The notes beneath the pieces are model-generated. The model worked only from the letters and a program-made list of their open reading frames with translations. It did not search any database and was not told where the DNA came from. The translations under genes were made by a program, and so were the position numbers. Positions 11,403-23,998 of a DNA stretch of 64,000 nt are shown here, one piece after another. The DNA comes from Cercophora sp. LCS_1. Lineage: Eukaryota; Ascomycota; Sordariomycetes; Sordariales; Lasiosphaeriaceae. Numbering within the stretch: position 1 is the first letter of the stretch; every line of letters begins with the position of its first letter. Where the stretch lies: contig JAPZLL010000009.1 in assembly GCA_036250225.1 (NCBI GenBank), positions 868,001-932,000 on the forward strand, in the 5' to 3' direction.

Positions 11403-14400
11403 CGCGCTGTGATGGACGCAATAAAGTCCAAAAGGCGCTCAATAACAGGCGCAGATGGAAGGGTAACCCCAGGAGAAACGCCTCTCCTTCAAGCCTCGAT
11501 CGGAAAATTATACAGAAATAAGCCCTTGTCCGTGATCAAAGCTTCCAGGCTGAAGGCCCAGAACCTATCTCACTGAGCACCGTACCACAGACCAGGCAAA
11601 TGTTTTCGTCGGGCATTTCCTTGAGGCACCGTTCCTCGGGAGTTGGCTTGCGATTTGTTTCCCCTTCCCCTTCCCCTTCCCCACCTCCCTTTCTCCTGTC
11701 CCCCCACCGACGAGAGCATGTTGCAGCATGAATCGGGTATCGATGGCCTGCCTTGCGCGCATGGGCCTTTGATTGCCAAATGCAACCCTAGGTTGCCGAC
11801 GCGAAACCCAACGAAAGGTTGAGTAGCGACGGCAACGGGGAACCGTAGTTTTATTTTGGGACAGTCTGCTGCTTGCCCCGGTTTCTCGTGTGCGACGACG
11901 AGCGAGCGAGCGAGCGAGAGCCGTTTTCGAGGGGTTTGGGGTGGGAGGAGAACGCTTTGTGCGCTAAGCGCCGTTGCGCCCCTAAAGATGCATTCAGCCG
12001 TTTCGGGGTTCCCAAGTGACTGGATCGCGCTGAAGCCACCCGCGAGGGATCAGCACAGACCGGCTTGCTGGGATCTCAAGGTTACTTGGGGTGTTTGAAG
12101 CTTAAACTTCCCAGGGCAGATCTTTGAGGCGAACCCGGGCTGGCACTTCGTGTGCCGTCACCCCCTCAATCTACTCGCCTGCTTAGCGAATACAACCCTT
12201 TGGCAGTCCAGGAATCGCTCACGGCCAGCTGGCGCATTTCCCAAAGAAGCAATGGATTCGTGGGAAAAGCAAATCCGCAATTATGGACGACGGTTGAGGC
12301 TGAGGGCTGAACACAAGGAATCATCCGCATCTCCCGATCGCGTCGGTGGACTCCTGGCAAATCCGGCGAACGCCGCCAGTCGCCGAAACATTGAACGAAT
12401 CTGCGGCGTGTTTTTTTTCCTGTCTCTCAACGTGGCAGTAGGGTTTCCCTGTGAAGTTTCGGTGCCTTGATTGCCTCAATCCCGGCGACCGGCCATGTGC
12501 ACTCGCACGACTCAATCTTCGATAGTGTGCACGTTACGTGCTGGACGGGACTAGGAGGAGACCGACAGTCTGGATTGACCGGGTTGATGCTAACATCCTG
12601 GTTCCCACCCCAACAAGACATGGGATTGCAAGCGACAGGCTGCTATTTTGATGTCCTTTGGTGGGCTCCTCTTCTTAATACCGGCTGATATAACACCATG
12701 GGGATGCTATCTTGACTGTTTGTTATTCCAGCGGGGCAGCTTCCTCTGTCCTGTCAAGGGGCTACATTTCGTCACATCGCTCTCTTCTCCATGGATCCTG
12801 GCCCCTCCGCTTCTCCAAATATCACATCCACTCCTTGGGTCGGCTCCCCAAGGACGTGCCGCCATCCCATCCCCGATGGTGGCGCTGGCTGGGTGTGGTT
12901 CGCGGGATTGGGGATTGGGGATGGGGGTCGGACAGTTTGGGGCAGGACTTCGTGCTGCGAGGACGTACCAAGGGCCTGACCAACAAGCGAGGCGTCATTA
13001 TCGTTGCGCAAGGTGGAAACTTCCGCCCTGCATCCCGGCCATTATCACGCGTATTAAAGAGCAGGTGGGGAGGGATGTGATGTAGGTGTCTTGGTTGTCA
13101 CTGCAAGGCTCCGAGGGACAGGTGCCGGGTGATGCCCGTTTTTATCTTGGGAGCAAAGTCCCTCGCATCACCAAGCTCGAGCTAGCTGTCGAGGTGGCGC
13201 GATGAAGGGAAGGCTGGAATGCAAAGTAGAGTTTTTTGACAGCTCGTATACGTTATGAGGCTTTGAGGGCGTTGCGCCGTCCGAGCCATCTATCGCTCCG
13301 TCGTTGTCTAGAACTGTCGGAGTGGCGAAACACCCACTTGGCCACCGGGGTACCGGCCAGGAATACTGTCACTGGGGCTCGAGGCGCTTGTTGGGGAACG
13401 ACGACGACAGCGGGGGCGTTGCTGGTGCTAGGTCTAAATGTGTAGTCTGGTAGATCGTTCGTTGAAAGGTTTGAGCACGTTGTCGTGCAATCGGCCAGTT
13501 TCGGACTGGGACCCGGCGACGGGGCCGACTTTGGGCATCGAGAGGACAACTCCCAAAGAATTGAGAGGGGACCTCCGTTACGGCCCCCCCAATCCGTCGC
13601 GCGTCTTTCTCACTCTCTCGCTCGCTGCTCGTTCCGGGAAACGGGCGATATCGTGATGGATGCGGCTGCTGCCCTTGCCCCTGCAACACTCGACAGGAGT
13701 TGGGATTTTTGGTCCAATTAATTCTCGGCTGTTGATTTGCGGTACCACCCCAAGGCACAAGGCATTGACTCTTTGCTTTTCCTCCTCGCAGGTTTCAAGG
13801 CATCTGGGATGAAAACCCTGGAGTCGAAGCCAACGGGGCTACGGCGCCCATGATTGGCCTGGATCCCTTCGCCAATCTTGTTGTCGCAAGTTCGAGCCTC
13901 CTCGCGCGCATCCCACATTTTGTTCCGATCGCTTGACGATTCGGGAGCTTTGGGTACCTGGTCGCTCTTCAATTGGTTAGCGCGCTTCTGGTTGCGAAGG
14001 CTGCATCCCAGCAAAGGAAATTAGCGTACTCGAGCGCCAAGTCTCTTGTTTTCGTTGTGAGCACCCGCCTTCTGCTTCTCGTCGTCCCCTCCTCCTCCAG
14101 TCCAGTGACAGTTGTCGGATTTGGCCGTCACCCACAGTGTTTGACTCGCTAACCGCCATGGTACCGTGTTGTGATCTTTGGCGGCGTTCGGCGCCGCGGG
14201 CTCGCCGCGTTGGCGGGCCAGGTGGAACGTTTGGTCGCAAGTGATGATGTTGACATTCAACTGCCTGAATAATGGTCGTGCCCGCTCAACTGCTGCCACA
14301 TACGGGACGACAAACTTAAGCAAAACTTAGATACGCCTCCTCAACGCATACCCACCGGCTACTCGCCTGACTCGAAACCGGCTTCAGCGTTTCGGGCGTT

Positions 14401-15174
14401 AGAAGGGCGGCTTGTTGGGGGAAAGTATCGGGACGTCTGCGGTTGTGACAGTTTGTCCGGTGCAGTTGTTGATGATGTCTTCTTCCCGGGCTCATCACTG
14501 AAGGCCTGGACAACTCTCGCAAGGGGAGAGCCCTGTTGCAGGTCATGATGGGCAAGGTCAGGGCCCCTGGTCCCGTTTGGGCGGATCTTGGCCTTCACAC
14601 CTTGTCGGCTCTGGACGCACCCCTCCCCTGCCTTCTCTGTTTGGACAGGTCTGGCGGAGCTACCCACAGGGGGGGGAAAGAGCGTCCTGGCCTTGGTGGA
14701 ACCATGAAGCCCCGGAGCCAGCAAGGACCCATGCTGTATGGAAGTACCTACTCCCCACTCTCTGCGTGGTCTCTAGGGCCCGGTCACTCGTCGTACCCCA
14801 GAGTGCCTTAGAGGGTCCCTTGAACCAGGCTGCGTCTTGGAAACATATAACTCTGTCTCCCACACCCCTCTCGGGTCACATCACCCAGTCACCCATCGGC
14901 GGTATCATCCCGAGGCATCACCAACATCGTCACCGCACACCAGGTTTCAAGCTTTACCATCCCGCAACCTAACTGCCGACAGCATAGACCGGGACTCGAC
15001 AGAAGGCCAGGAACATCCTCGCCATCGGCACACCATCACGCCTTCCTCCTCCACCCTCACCATTTCCCTCTTCTTTTTCACCATTAGGGGCACCGTCGTC
15101 GGGGCTGCTGAGATAGATCGAACAACACATCCGAGACTCCGTTGTTGGCTCACCGGGAGGGTGTTTTATCCGCC
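11403..15174. other. Immediate upstream region of the flbD/rca-1-like gene
   Basis: No gene is supported here. The stretch holds a TTCCCC repeat (11659-11682), a GAGC repeat near 11903-11919 and several C/T-rich runs. The last 350 bases (14830-15174) are C/A/T-rich and ATG-poor, as expected for a long fungal 5' leader. Conidiation regulators of ascomycetes often have multi-kilobase upstream control regions and long leaders, so much of this may be regulatory (inference). Confidence 0.5.
11659..11682. repeat. TTCCCC hexanucleotide repeat (4 units)
   Basis: A short pyrimidine-only tandem repeat in the upstream region of the Myb gene. Confidence 0.9.
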
Positions 15175-16152
15175 ATGAACGCCCCTCACCCCCCGCACAT
15201 TCCGCACCCGGCCCAGAACGCGCAAAGGAGGGGGCCATGGTCACAGTACGAAGACAACCTGTTGATGAGCCTCGTCCAGAACCAGGGCGCGCTCAACTGG
15301 GTGAGGATATCACAGACTTTGAAGACCAGGACGCCCAAGCAGTGCAGAGAGAGGTATCACCAGAACCTGAAGCCCACGCTCAACCACGACCCCATCACGC
15401 CCGAGGAGGGCCGGCTGATTGAGCAGCATGTGGCCGAGATTGGGAAGAGATGGGCCGAGATCGCCAGGCGGCTACCAGGCCGGAGCGACAACGCCGTCAA
15501 GAACTGGTGGAACGGGAGTCAGAACCGCAGGAAGAGGCAGGACCGCCGCAAGGCCTCGCACGCCCACTACGACGACAGGAGCGACATGGTCCCGCACTAC
15601 GGCGCCACGGCCCACTTGAGCATTCCCCGAACGCTTCCCCCTCCAGACTTGAGACATCCGCCGCCACCGCGCCTCCATCTTGGGCATGAGGGCCACAACT
15701 ACTACCCAGAGCCGCCGCTTTCGTCTCCATCAACCTGCTCGGCGCAGTCAGAGCTGGCACCGTCCCTGATGTCAGACTGCGGATCACATTACTCAACCTC
15801 CCCTAAGCCCTTTTCGACCAGGGACTCGGAGCGTCGACTGGAGCTCGCTCCCATCAAGATGGGAGCCCACATCTCACCCCGTCCTTCTACGTCCCCCATC
15901 AACCAACACAAACTGCCTCCGATCACGACGGTGGTGCCTCATGGACCTAGCCCATACTCGGCGACTCCCCCATCGGCCCACAGCATCCTCGAGTCCCATC
16001 ACCGATACTCGCCTCCAGATTACTTTTCCGTGCCTCCTCGGGGGACGCAATACTATCCGGCACCGCTCACGGCGCCCAACTCTCCTTTGTGCCATCCCGG
16101 GAAGGAGGAGAGAAACACCAAGGTTGACATTTCCAAACTGCTCCAATCATGA
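15175..16152 (+). CDS. flbD: Myb-type conidiation regulator FlbD / RCA-1
   Basis: A two-repeat c-Myb-like transcription factor of 325 residues, orthologous by its DNA-binding domain to Aspergillus FlbD and Neurospora RCA-1. FlbD activates asexual development upstream of brlA in Aspergillus; rca-1 can substitute for flbD there. Repeat one spans residues 20-66 (RRGPWSQYEDNLL, then NWVRISQTLKTRTPKQCRER) and repeat two 71-117 (ITPEEGRLIEQ, then GKRWAEIARRLPGRSDNAVK); the spaced tryptophans and both recognition helices are intact. The rest is a Pro/Ser/His-rich tail ending in a small conserved-looking VDISKLLQS. The start at 15175 was preferred over an in-frame codon at 15142 because it has a better context (CCGCC before the ATG) and leaves the usual short N-terminus. 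No intron is seen. Very long gene-free flanks on both sides suggest elaborate control. Confidence 0.93.
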   Translation: MNAPHPPHIPHPAQNAQRRGPWSQYEDNLLMSLVQNQGALNWVRISQTLKTRTPKQCRERYHQNLKPTLNHDPITPEEGRLIEQHVAEIGKRWAEIARRLPGRSDNAVKNWWNGSQNRRKRQDRRKASHAHYDDRSDMVPHYGATAHLSIPRTLPPPDLRHPPPPRLHLGHEGHNYYPEPPLSSPSTCSAQSELAPSLMSDCGSHYSTSPKPFSTRDSERRLELAPIKMGAHISPRPSTSPINQHKLPPITTVVPHGPSPYSATPPSAHSILESHHRYSPPDYFSVPPRGTQYYPAPLTAPNSPLCHPGKEERNTKVDISKLLQS

Positions 16153-17219
16153 GGATGTGGCTTTTCCGAGATACAACATTGATACCCAAATTCCAAATTC
16201 GCCAACCAGTTCGAATTATTTGCCTTTTCTTAGCTTGTCCAATCCCCGGCACGGATATATATGTATCACATCATGACTTCCAGGACGGGAGACAAGTCAC
16301 CGCGACGGAGGAGCACTTGCGCGTGTATATGAAGGCGTTGGACGGGCGTTGGGAGAACCTTGATGAGCCCGCGGGTTCACTTGGAACGTTTGAAGTCTTT
16401 TTTACGGGACATATCTGCAACGGTGCGGCTTTGCAACATTCAAAAGTCAATGATGAATCATGTACATGTCTATAACTCTACAAACAACATTTGTTGGAAG
16501 AAATAATACTTAATACCCGAAGCAAAAAAAAAGCCCATCTCTGTTGCTGACTCAAAGTTTTGACGGACTGACCCTAGAAGCGCCAGAAGGGTTCTCAAAA
16601 CAGCGCCCACGACACAGAACATGCACTGAGTGGGAACCGGAACCTGCAAACCAACTCAGTTTGCCAGCCCGGCTTGCATACCGCTTCAGAGACGGTTTCG
16701 CTTCCGTTCGTTCTTCCATCCAAAAAACCCGCGGGACCGCCCGCCACGTCACACTGGGGATCGCCACAGGGGGTATCCCATACCTTGACTGTGTGTGAAG
16801 GACTGGTAGGGTGGCCGCCGTAGAGGTCCAGTTACAAGGGGGCGCTTTTTCGTTTCGTCGCCATTCCCCCCACCAGGGCACCACCTCCTACCTACCTCAT
16901 TGCACCCACCGGGCGGCCAGAGCAGCAGCACCTGCACCCCTGTTGCGCTTTTCAGCGGCGCCGGGCGGGCAATCAGCCGATCTGACCACAAGCAAGGCAA
17001 AGCAAGGCAATAGAACGTTGGCAACATTGCCGTTGGCAACACAAGAGTGCTCTTTTGTCTGTATGCGTGACCGGCACCTCCGACTTCTTACAGAGGGGCT
17101 GGAAGGGCAGGCAAAAAAAGCAAAGAAAATGCCACACACAAGGCTACGTAAAAGCATATGGGGACAGCCTTTCAGCGTCAACGCTGATGGTTTCACGGCA
17201 TACTACCCTCACAGAGCTC

Positions 17220-17245
17220 TTTTTTTTTTTTTTTTTTTTTTTTTT
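17220..17245. repeat. 26-base T homopolymer
   Basis: A T run flanked by mixed sequence. It is one of a series of T or A runs between 17 and 23.6 kb. Confidence 0.95.
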
Positions 17246-18018
17246 GCTTTCCCTTCGCACTCCCCACCAGCGAGCCAGTCTGGCAAGCGGGCGGCCAGAA
17301 GGCGTGGGTCAGTTCAACCACCCAAGAACAGCAGGCCGGCAGGCCGGCAGGGCAGGGGTGGGTATGGGTAGATCGTAATTCATCCCGGCCTTAATTCTCG
17401 CCCTGGAACCAGTATAAGGCCGCTGAATATACAGAAAAACGTTGAAACTTTGTTCACCATGCGCAAGCAAGGCTCGGGCCAGCCGAGGGTTGTGTAGCAC
17501 AAGAGACAATGGATCACGATAGACACAGATGATAATGATGGATGGGGTTACAACCGCTGGTTGAAAGGGGTAACGCCCTCGTCGTCTTGTCAGACCTCCC
17601 GTTCGTCTGACGATCCGATCCCATCAGCGTCAGGAAGGCGGGCCTGTTGGGGCCCTTCGGGGGTGGCCTAGCGCTTCTTCGGGGCTCTAGGCGGGTCTGG
17701 TCTGGGTCCGGCCCAACCGTTTCAACTTCGAGAGAGAAAAACTTTCATGACCAACGGGCGGGCAGGCAGGCGTCTCTGCCGCTGCGGGTTGGATGGATGC
17801 AGATAATTTCTTACATTCCACAGCGGGTGGTCTGGTCCTGCAGGACGTTGTGCTGTCGGGGGTGGAGGCGAAGGGGGGTCAGAGATTAGGTAGGTGCAGG
17901 GCACGGATCTTCAAAAGAGGTATGGGCAGTTTTTCTTTTCAGTTGGTGTTGCTCTTGGGGGAAAGGAAACGGTTCTCCGCCTTGCGCTAGACAGGCATAG
18001 CGTTGCCTGTTTGAGAGG

Positions 18019-18043
18019 GAGAGAGAGAGAGAGAGAGAGAGAG
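18019..18043. repeat. GA dinucleotide microsatellite (about 12 units)
   Basis: A perfect GA tract in non-coding DNA. Confidence 0.95.
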
Positions 18044-18327
18044 CGAGGAGGGGGTGTGTGGTGAGAAAGTCTGTCGGCTGGGGGAAGGAAGGTGCCAAGC
18101 GTTGTCGGGAGTTTCGTTTTCACTTGTTGTTTTTTACAGCCCTTGTTGTTTTGAGAGAAAGGCAAAAATCGCAGCGCGATCTCAACCGCCATCGCCAAAA
18201 GACGCCGATCGATCTACGCACCGAATATCCCCGTCACCGAGACCATGACGGCATCACCAATGGTGATCGCTCTTACCCAGCCGCCCCCGCGAAAGTCAGG
18301 CGTCGTAGCGGGCCGATAGAGAGGTTG

Positions 18328-18344
18328 TTTTTTTTTTTTTTTTT
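18328..18344. repeat. 17-base T homopolymer
   Basis: A T run in non-coding DNA of the flbD downstream region. Confidence 0.95.
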
Positions 18345-20417
18345 GCACGGTCCTAGGAAATGCAAACGAAGTGCAAGCAAGAGGTGGCACCACGTTTACG
18401 GGGGACAGAATTACGACAGCATTACAGCACAGTAGCTCCGGCGCCTTGAATGAAGACTGAACACGAGCAACACAGAGGCTCATCACCCCTGGACGACTGA
18501 ACAGCTGGGAAAAACCGTTTCGTTTTTGCCTCTCTTCCCCCCCCTTCTCCTCCCCCTCCCCCCCTCCTCTTGCTGTGGCACAGGCGCCAGAGCCGAACTG
18601 GCGGATTCAAGCGATTGCTCTCTGACGGTCTGGGGGAACGCCCAGCTGTGGATGATCGACGCTACGTCTCGTCGTTCCCCCGTCGGGCATCCTCGCCATC
18701 CCTGCCGCGATGCCACCCCGGCCCCGTCTGGTCCCCTCGGCCGCTGGGGTTCCTTTCTTGGCGGGCGGGCCGTGACTGGCTGGAACATCCCACCAGACCC
18801 ATCTCCCCAGTCAGGACCACCCCGGTACTTTGCTGCAGGCATTTCCCACGCTGAATCTCCTCTTTCGTCAACCAAAACCTTGCACACCACCCCCAAAAAG
18901 CCGCGATGTTACCTAGTTTGCGCTGGGACGGAGAGCGGAGGTATCCGCGCCCTTTATCGCTAACGGCATTCGCAAAAGGCGTCATCGAATCGACCAGGTT
19001 GTCGTTGCCAGAACCCCATGTCAGGTCGGCGACCTCGCCAGACTTTGCTCATCAACATATCAGCAGTCCGTGCGTCCCCGTGCAGATCACAGCCATTTTC
19101 TCTTCCTAGCCTAACCACAAGGATTGGCCTATCTGCTAATCTGTATCGGGGGCCTATTTTCCAGATCTGAACACGAAGACGTTGGGCTGACCCTCAGCAC
19201 CTGACCAGATCGAGACAGGCAATCGGGGAGCAAAAGCTCGCTCTGACTGAGACAAGTGACGTGAGGCCGTTACGGGTTAAACCTTGAAAAACTAACGGTC
19301 AAGCCGATTGCTCGGCTCCCCACCGCAACGCAACGGCGAAATGGGTCGGGATGTTGAATAACACCCCAACATTATCTTGGTTGTCAGGATAACGGCAAAG
19401 AAGGCGGCGCCGCCGTGTAACGACCTCGGCCTTTCTTTGCGGAACAACGGCGATCAGAGACCGCAGAGATCCTGCCGAATATTTTCGGGAATGTCGTGTG
19501 TCACCCTGCTGCTGCTGGGGAACCATCCGTTGAAAGAAGGGCGGTAACATCGCAGGGATCCTCGATGCTCCGAATCACGAACATCGAGGACTCTGCAGGA
19601 GGATCCTACAGAACCCCAGCTCGCCAGGGTCAAGGATCGCCATCGTGACCTGAAACGAACGAGGTGCGATTGCCCTTGATATGCCGCCGTGGCCGCCCAG
19701 GCCGTCAATAACATCATAGCGAAACCGAGAGAACGGTTTAGGACCTCCGGGCGCCTCACCGTTGGCGTTACATTCAGATATCCAATCCATGTCCCTGACT
19801 TATACGGCAACCCTATTATTAACGCCGCCCGACGGTGCAAGATTGATGGGACGATCCACGACGGGATATTGACGTATGCCTACCCATATTATTATTGAGT
19901 CAAGGCGATTGGCAAACGACGGTGTGCCGTCCGTCACGTCAGTGTGGTGTTGCATCTCCCGCCGGCGAGGAGCTGGGAGCAGCAGCGTCGATCCCCGGGG
20001 TTGCATCACCCCAAGCCAAGAATGATCCTGCTCGACCAGCCCGCCAATTAATTCGACGGGAACTTGAGAAGTGAGCACGGGTTGCATATTGAATAGTTGC
20101 ATATCTGCACAGCATCCCGAAGGGATATATCTCGTCTATTCATACAGACATTTTATGAATGCATTCCGTTCCCGTACCCGACGAACCTTTTTTTTCGTGT
20201 CTTGCCCCAAGAGAAAAAAAACTCACTGCAGCTTACTTGCGTCCAGACCAACCACCGACCTGCATCGCTCGCATCAGTCCCAACGGCTGGCGTCGGTGAG
20301 ATTTTCCTCATCCCCTTTCCCACCAAAACTGCCCAACCACAGCGAAACGAAACGTTCACGACAAACGGGAATCCGTTAGGCTACTGCGAATGAAACTCCC
20401 AACTCGTGGCTCCCCAG

Positions 20418-20433
20418 TTTTTTTTTTTTTTTT
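20418..20433. repeat. 16-base T homopolymer
   Basis: A T run in non-coding DNA of the flbD downstream region. Confidence 0.95.
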
Positions 20434-21445
20434 CGCCTCTCTCATCTCAAAGCAAAAGGCCCACAAACGATCAAACAAAACCCCCCCTTGTTGCCATGTG
20501 GTTTTTTTTTTAATTTTTGGCCTGGTCTGCTCGATATTCTCCACATTTCGGATTTCCCAAAACTGTGTAAAATGACGAAAAAAAAAATCCACACCCCATT
20601 ACCGAGGACTTTTTAGTTAGAGAATGGAACTTTGGGATCGGTTCTAGAGAGCAATAGCGCGTCCGATAGTTTGCGTTGGACCGACCCAGAAAAGGGGGGG
20701 GGAGGGTTACGTTTGCAACGAAGGGTGGAAGGGGGGGAGAAAATGAGGCGCCGTTTTGCGGCTGGCTGCGCTGCGCTATGGTGTGCTGGGTTTGGCACCC
20801 CCCCCCCTCCCCGGGCCCCGAGTTCAGCGCGACAGGGGTGTGGAGTTTCCCCAAGACTTTTTCTTGGCCCTTGGCGGGGCTCGCCCGCGGTGCAGCAGCA
20901 CCTTCGCCCTGTGGTGGGCGTGAGTCCGGATGATGGGTGTCCCGGCGCCGAGACCGCGCCGGCTTCGACCATTCGATGTTGCCAAAGAGGCCGGTGAGTT
21001 CCGCTTTTGGGTGATTGTTAGCGAGCGTTCCCACTGTCCAGGACCCACACCGCGGTGGGAACCGAACCTGACCGTGGGATTGGAAGTTGGTGGGGGGACG
21101 GAAGATAGACCGAGCGAACGAGCGTCGGTTTGCCCGTCCCCGTACGAGGTTCGGGATGGGGTTGAGACGAGGGGCCGCTCCGGGTTGTGGAGAGGGAAGC
21201 ATGTACTTGGCAATTGGTGGTTGCATCGCCTTTGTCTTTGCGGAAAAGGCTTGGGTGATGATAATGGACTGTGATATGCCGTGACACCCTTTTTTTTTCC
21301 CCACCACTAACGTTGCGAGGTTCGTTTTGATACGTTCGGTGCACTATGGCGATCATGCACTATAGTACCATGACCATGGCCTGATATCGAGCTGGCATAT
21401 TGAATGTCAAATGGCGTGTCTTTAGAGTCTTGTGTCTTGTCTCTC

Positions 21446-21463
21446 TTTTTTTTTTTTTTTTTT
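21446..21463. repeat. 18-base T homopolymer
   Basis: A T run in non-coding DNA of the flbD downstream region. Confidence 0.95.
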
Positions 21464-22178
21464 AGCTCTCGAAGTGGTGAATGCAAAAGGGCCGACTGGT
21501 GATGGGCCCGATGATCTGGGTCCGGGCCGGGAGACGTCCTTTCCGTTGCGTTGCGCTTGCTTCCTTGTGCAGTGCGCGCTGGACCTGCTTGTGGCTTGCA
21601 TCGCCTTTGGTTTCGCATCCGCTTGCTGCTGCCGATCCATTCCTATTAGCATTCTTATTTGTGCCTCTCTCTTAGGGTGGGTGTATTGTGGGTTTTTGTT
21701 TTGTCGTGTGTTCTGGTTGCGTGGGGGGTTTTCGTCGGTGACTGGTGGGGATATGGGATCAAGAACCCCTGAGAAAAGTAAACAATGGGGGGTATTGGTT
21801 GCGGGGTCGGCGGCGGAGGTGGAACGAGAAATCGAGGATACTGGATGGGGTCTGTGTCGCTTTTGTGGTTGCAGTTGGTGACAAATGCATTTTGTTGTAT
21901 ATGAAATAACTATCCTTTGGAAGGAACTACTTTCGAGAGCATTTTGCGTCTTCTTGTATTGTTTAGGCTCCTTGCAGAGACATCTATAGTTCAGGATTTC
22001 CTGGTGGGCGGTTCTATTTCTTGTAGGAGGCTTGGCGCGGTATCAGAAACCGGCAGCTCTGGGGTTGCATCTAGCTACCTTAGATGTGCTGAGCCGTGAC
22101 AAGACTTTAAACTCCTATAAGTAAGTAGTATAAGGACAGAGGATAAAAGCAGCGTTGATCTCTTCTCCCCGCCGTGGG

Positions 22179-22197
22179 AAAAAAAAAAAAAAAAAAA
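22179..22197. repeat. 19-base A homopolymer
   Basis: An A run, opposite in strand to the neighbouring T runs. Confidence 0.95.
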
Positions 22198-22601
22198 CCG
22201 GTACAGTTCCGGTGTCGCAGTCACTGGGATACTCCCATTCTTTCCTATCCGTCTCCTTGTCATCACGTCTGCATGGCGACTGGTAACTTGCGACGCCGCG
22301 CGCCTGCAATATCATGTTCAATCACAGTGATATCTACCCCTAAAACTAAAATGCAAATTCAGCGAGCAGCGCCGTTGCTAGGTGTTGAACCGAAACTCAG
22401 TCTCGGAGCCCCCCACGCTCCGTTGCAGAGCCGCAAGCAGAGCCTCAAGACATTCTCCGTTCCTGGAAACGGGAGCAAGGGTTTGGCAAGTCGTTTAAGT
22501 TATGACTCTGTGCCGAGAAGCTTGATTTCGACTCAATGTCAAGCCATGGGCTGCTAGATGGTTTCCCGTTTCATTGATAAGAGCGCCAGGCTATCAAGCT
22601 G

Positions 22602-22745
22602 TACCCGTTTGGTCCCTGCAAAAAAATTAATTAAGTTTGCTCTTGACCGGGACCGTCAAGGTGGTCATCAGTCCACCAAGGTACAATACCCCTTGTAAGC
22701 AAGCCGCAGCGAACGATATAAAGTTATACCCGTTTGGACCCTGCA
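22602..22745. repeat. Pair of 19-base direct repeats, 125 bases apart
   Basis: The sequence TACCCGTTTGG followed by TCCCTGCA occurs at 22602-22620 and again, with one T-to-A change, at 22727-22745. The DNA between and after them is A/T-richer than its surroundings. The pair may be the edges of a small decayed insertion, but no open frame or terminal structure supports that. Confidence 0.6.
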
Positions 22746-23998
22746 TGAAAGGGGGGTATGTAAAATAGAAGCTAGGGGGGGCTTCAACGGAAAATCGAAC
22801 GGCCTTGCCCCAGTCTTTAAGCACCGACGGTAAAATTTTGTGCCACAAGGTGGGGTAGCGAAGTGAAGGCGCCAGATATCGACATCAATACCACATCAAA
22901 GGAGAGCCCCCACGATGTGCGAGGATGCACATGTCCTCAACAAACAGGCGGATACACGGGTATGAGTGGGGCAAGAAGAATCTTCGGCATCGGGCGAAAA
23001 ACTTCGTGTCATTCACGGATATGGTGCTTCTGTGGCTTTCGCCGCCTAGATCGGGGATTGATATCTGCATGCCCAAGGCGCCCAAACGTTGGGAGTTGAT
23101 GCCGTAAGAAGATAAAGACAGTCACACGTTGAGATGATAGAAGGTGTTTGGTTTCCGTACACTGTGCCATACATACGACCCGCAGCTAGCGCGGAACTTG
23201 GACTTCTCCAACAGAACAGGCTGTCCCACCACAGCCCTAAACAAGCCCTGATACCCAACGTCATCTCACTGGCATCTAACCGATGTGCAATGCTGTCTAT
23301 TGTTGATGGGGGTAACAGTGTTGGATCAAGACGTCGGGACAACATGGTAGGCGTTCCACATCGGCACACTACCAACCTCGCTATGTTTTGTATTTGCTGG
23401 GCTGTTGGGTTAACGCAACTCACAAGAACTTGCACTGACACCGGCCTGACTTAGACGGCTATTGTGAGCCCCGCCCGGTACCGGCCCCTGCAAATTCAGC
23501 TCCGTCCATGAGGCTCAAGGTCTTGTAAGGGCGACATGCTGTCGCCCAAGACAATCGAGTCCAACGTCCAATTGACAACCATGTTCAGCTCAACGGTTTT
23601 TTTTTTTTCTCCTTGCCCAAAGAGCAACTACGGTCGTGACAAGTGTTTGATCTTGGAAGCAATTCAACGCCTCGGCGCCAACACCCAAAACCGGTATAAG
23701 TTTAGGGTCACTTGAGAACGAGAAAGAATCGCAGCCAAGCCTATCTTGAGATCAACATGTGCTAGCAACAGGTCCTCGTGACAACGGCATTTGACTCCTC
23801 GAGTTGGTCCGCACAACCTTGGTCTTTCTACCCTCCATTGGAGGAGATGGCATGCATGAGCATGGCGATGAGTATCTCATGGCCTAGAATATGCTTCCCG
23901 AGTGGGGAGATGCGGTGGCGAATCAAACGTTGAGGGGCAAATGCCAAAAGAACCGTTGAGTCAACCGCCGTGCTGTTTGTCGGTCATGCATTCGTCGC

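Larger units (their letters stand above)
16153..23998. other. Gene-poor region downstream of flbD with many homopolymer tracts
   Basis: About 7.8 kb without a recognised gene. The first 370 bases are probably the flbD 3' untranslated region (AATAAT and an A run near 16501-16532). The region then carries long T or A runs at 17220-17245, 18328-18344, 20418-20433, 21446-21463 and 22179-22197, a GA microsatellite at 18019-18043, and a 19-base near-perfect direct repeat at 22602-22620 and 22727-22745. Open frames on both strands give Ser/Pro/Arg-rich or homopolymer-driven translations. Confidence 0.5.

Noticed and set aside
16811..17371. 186-codon plus frame with a Phe run
   Set aside because: The Phe run is the 26-base T homopolymer; the rest is Arg/Pro/Ser-rich with no conserved segment.
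23165..23280. ACATACGACC start resembling a fungal 5S rRNA gene
   Set aside because: Only the first ten bases fit; the internal control region and 3' part do not.
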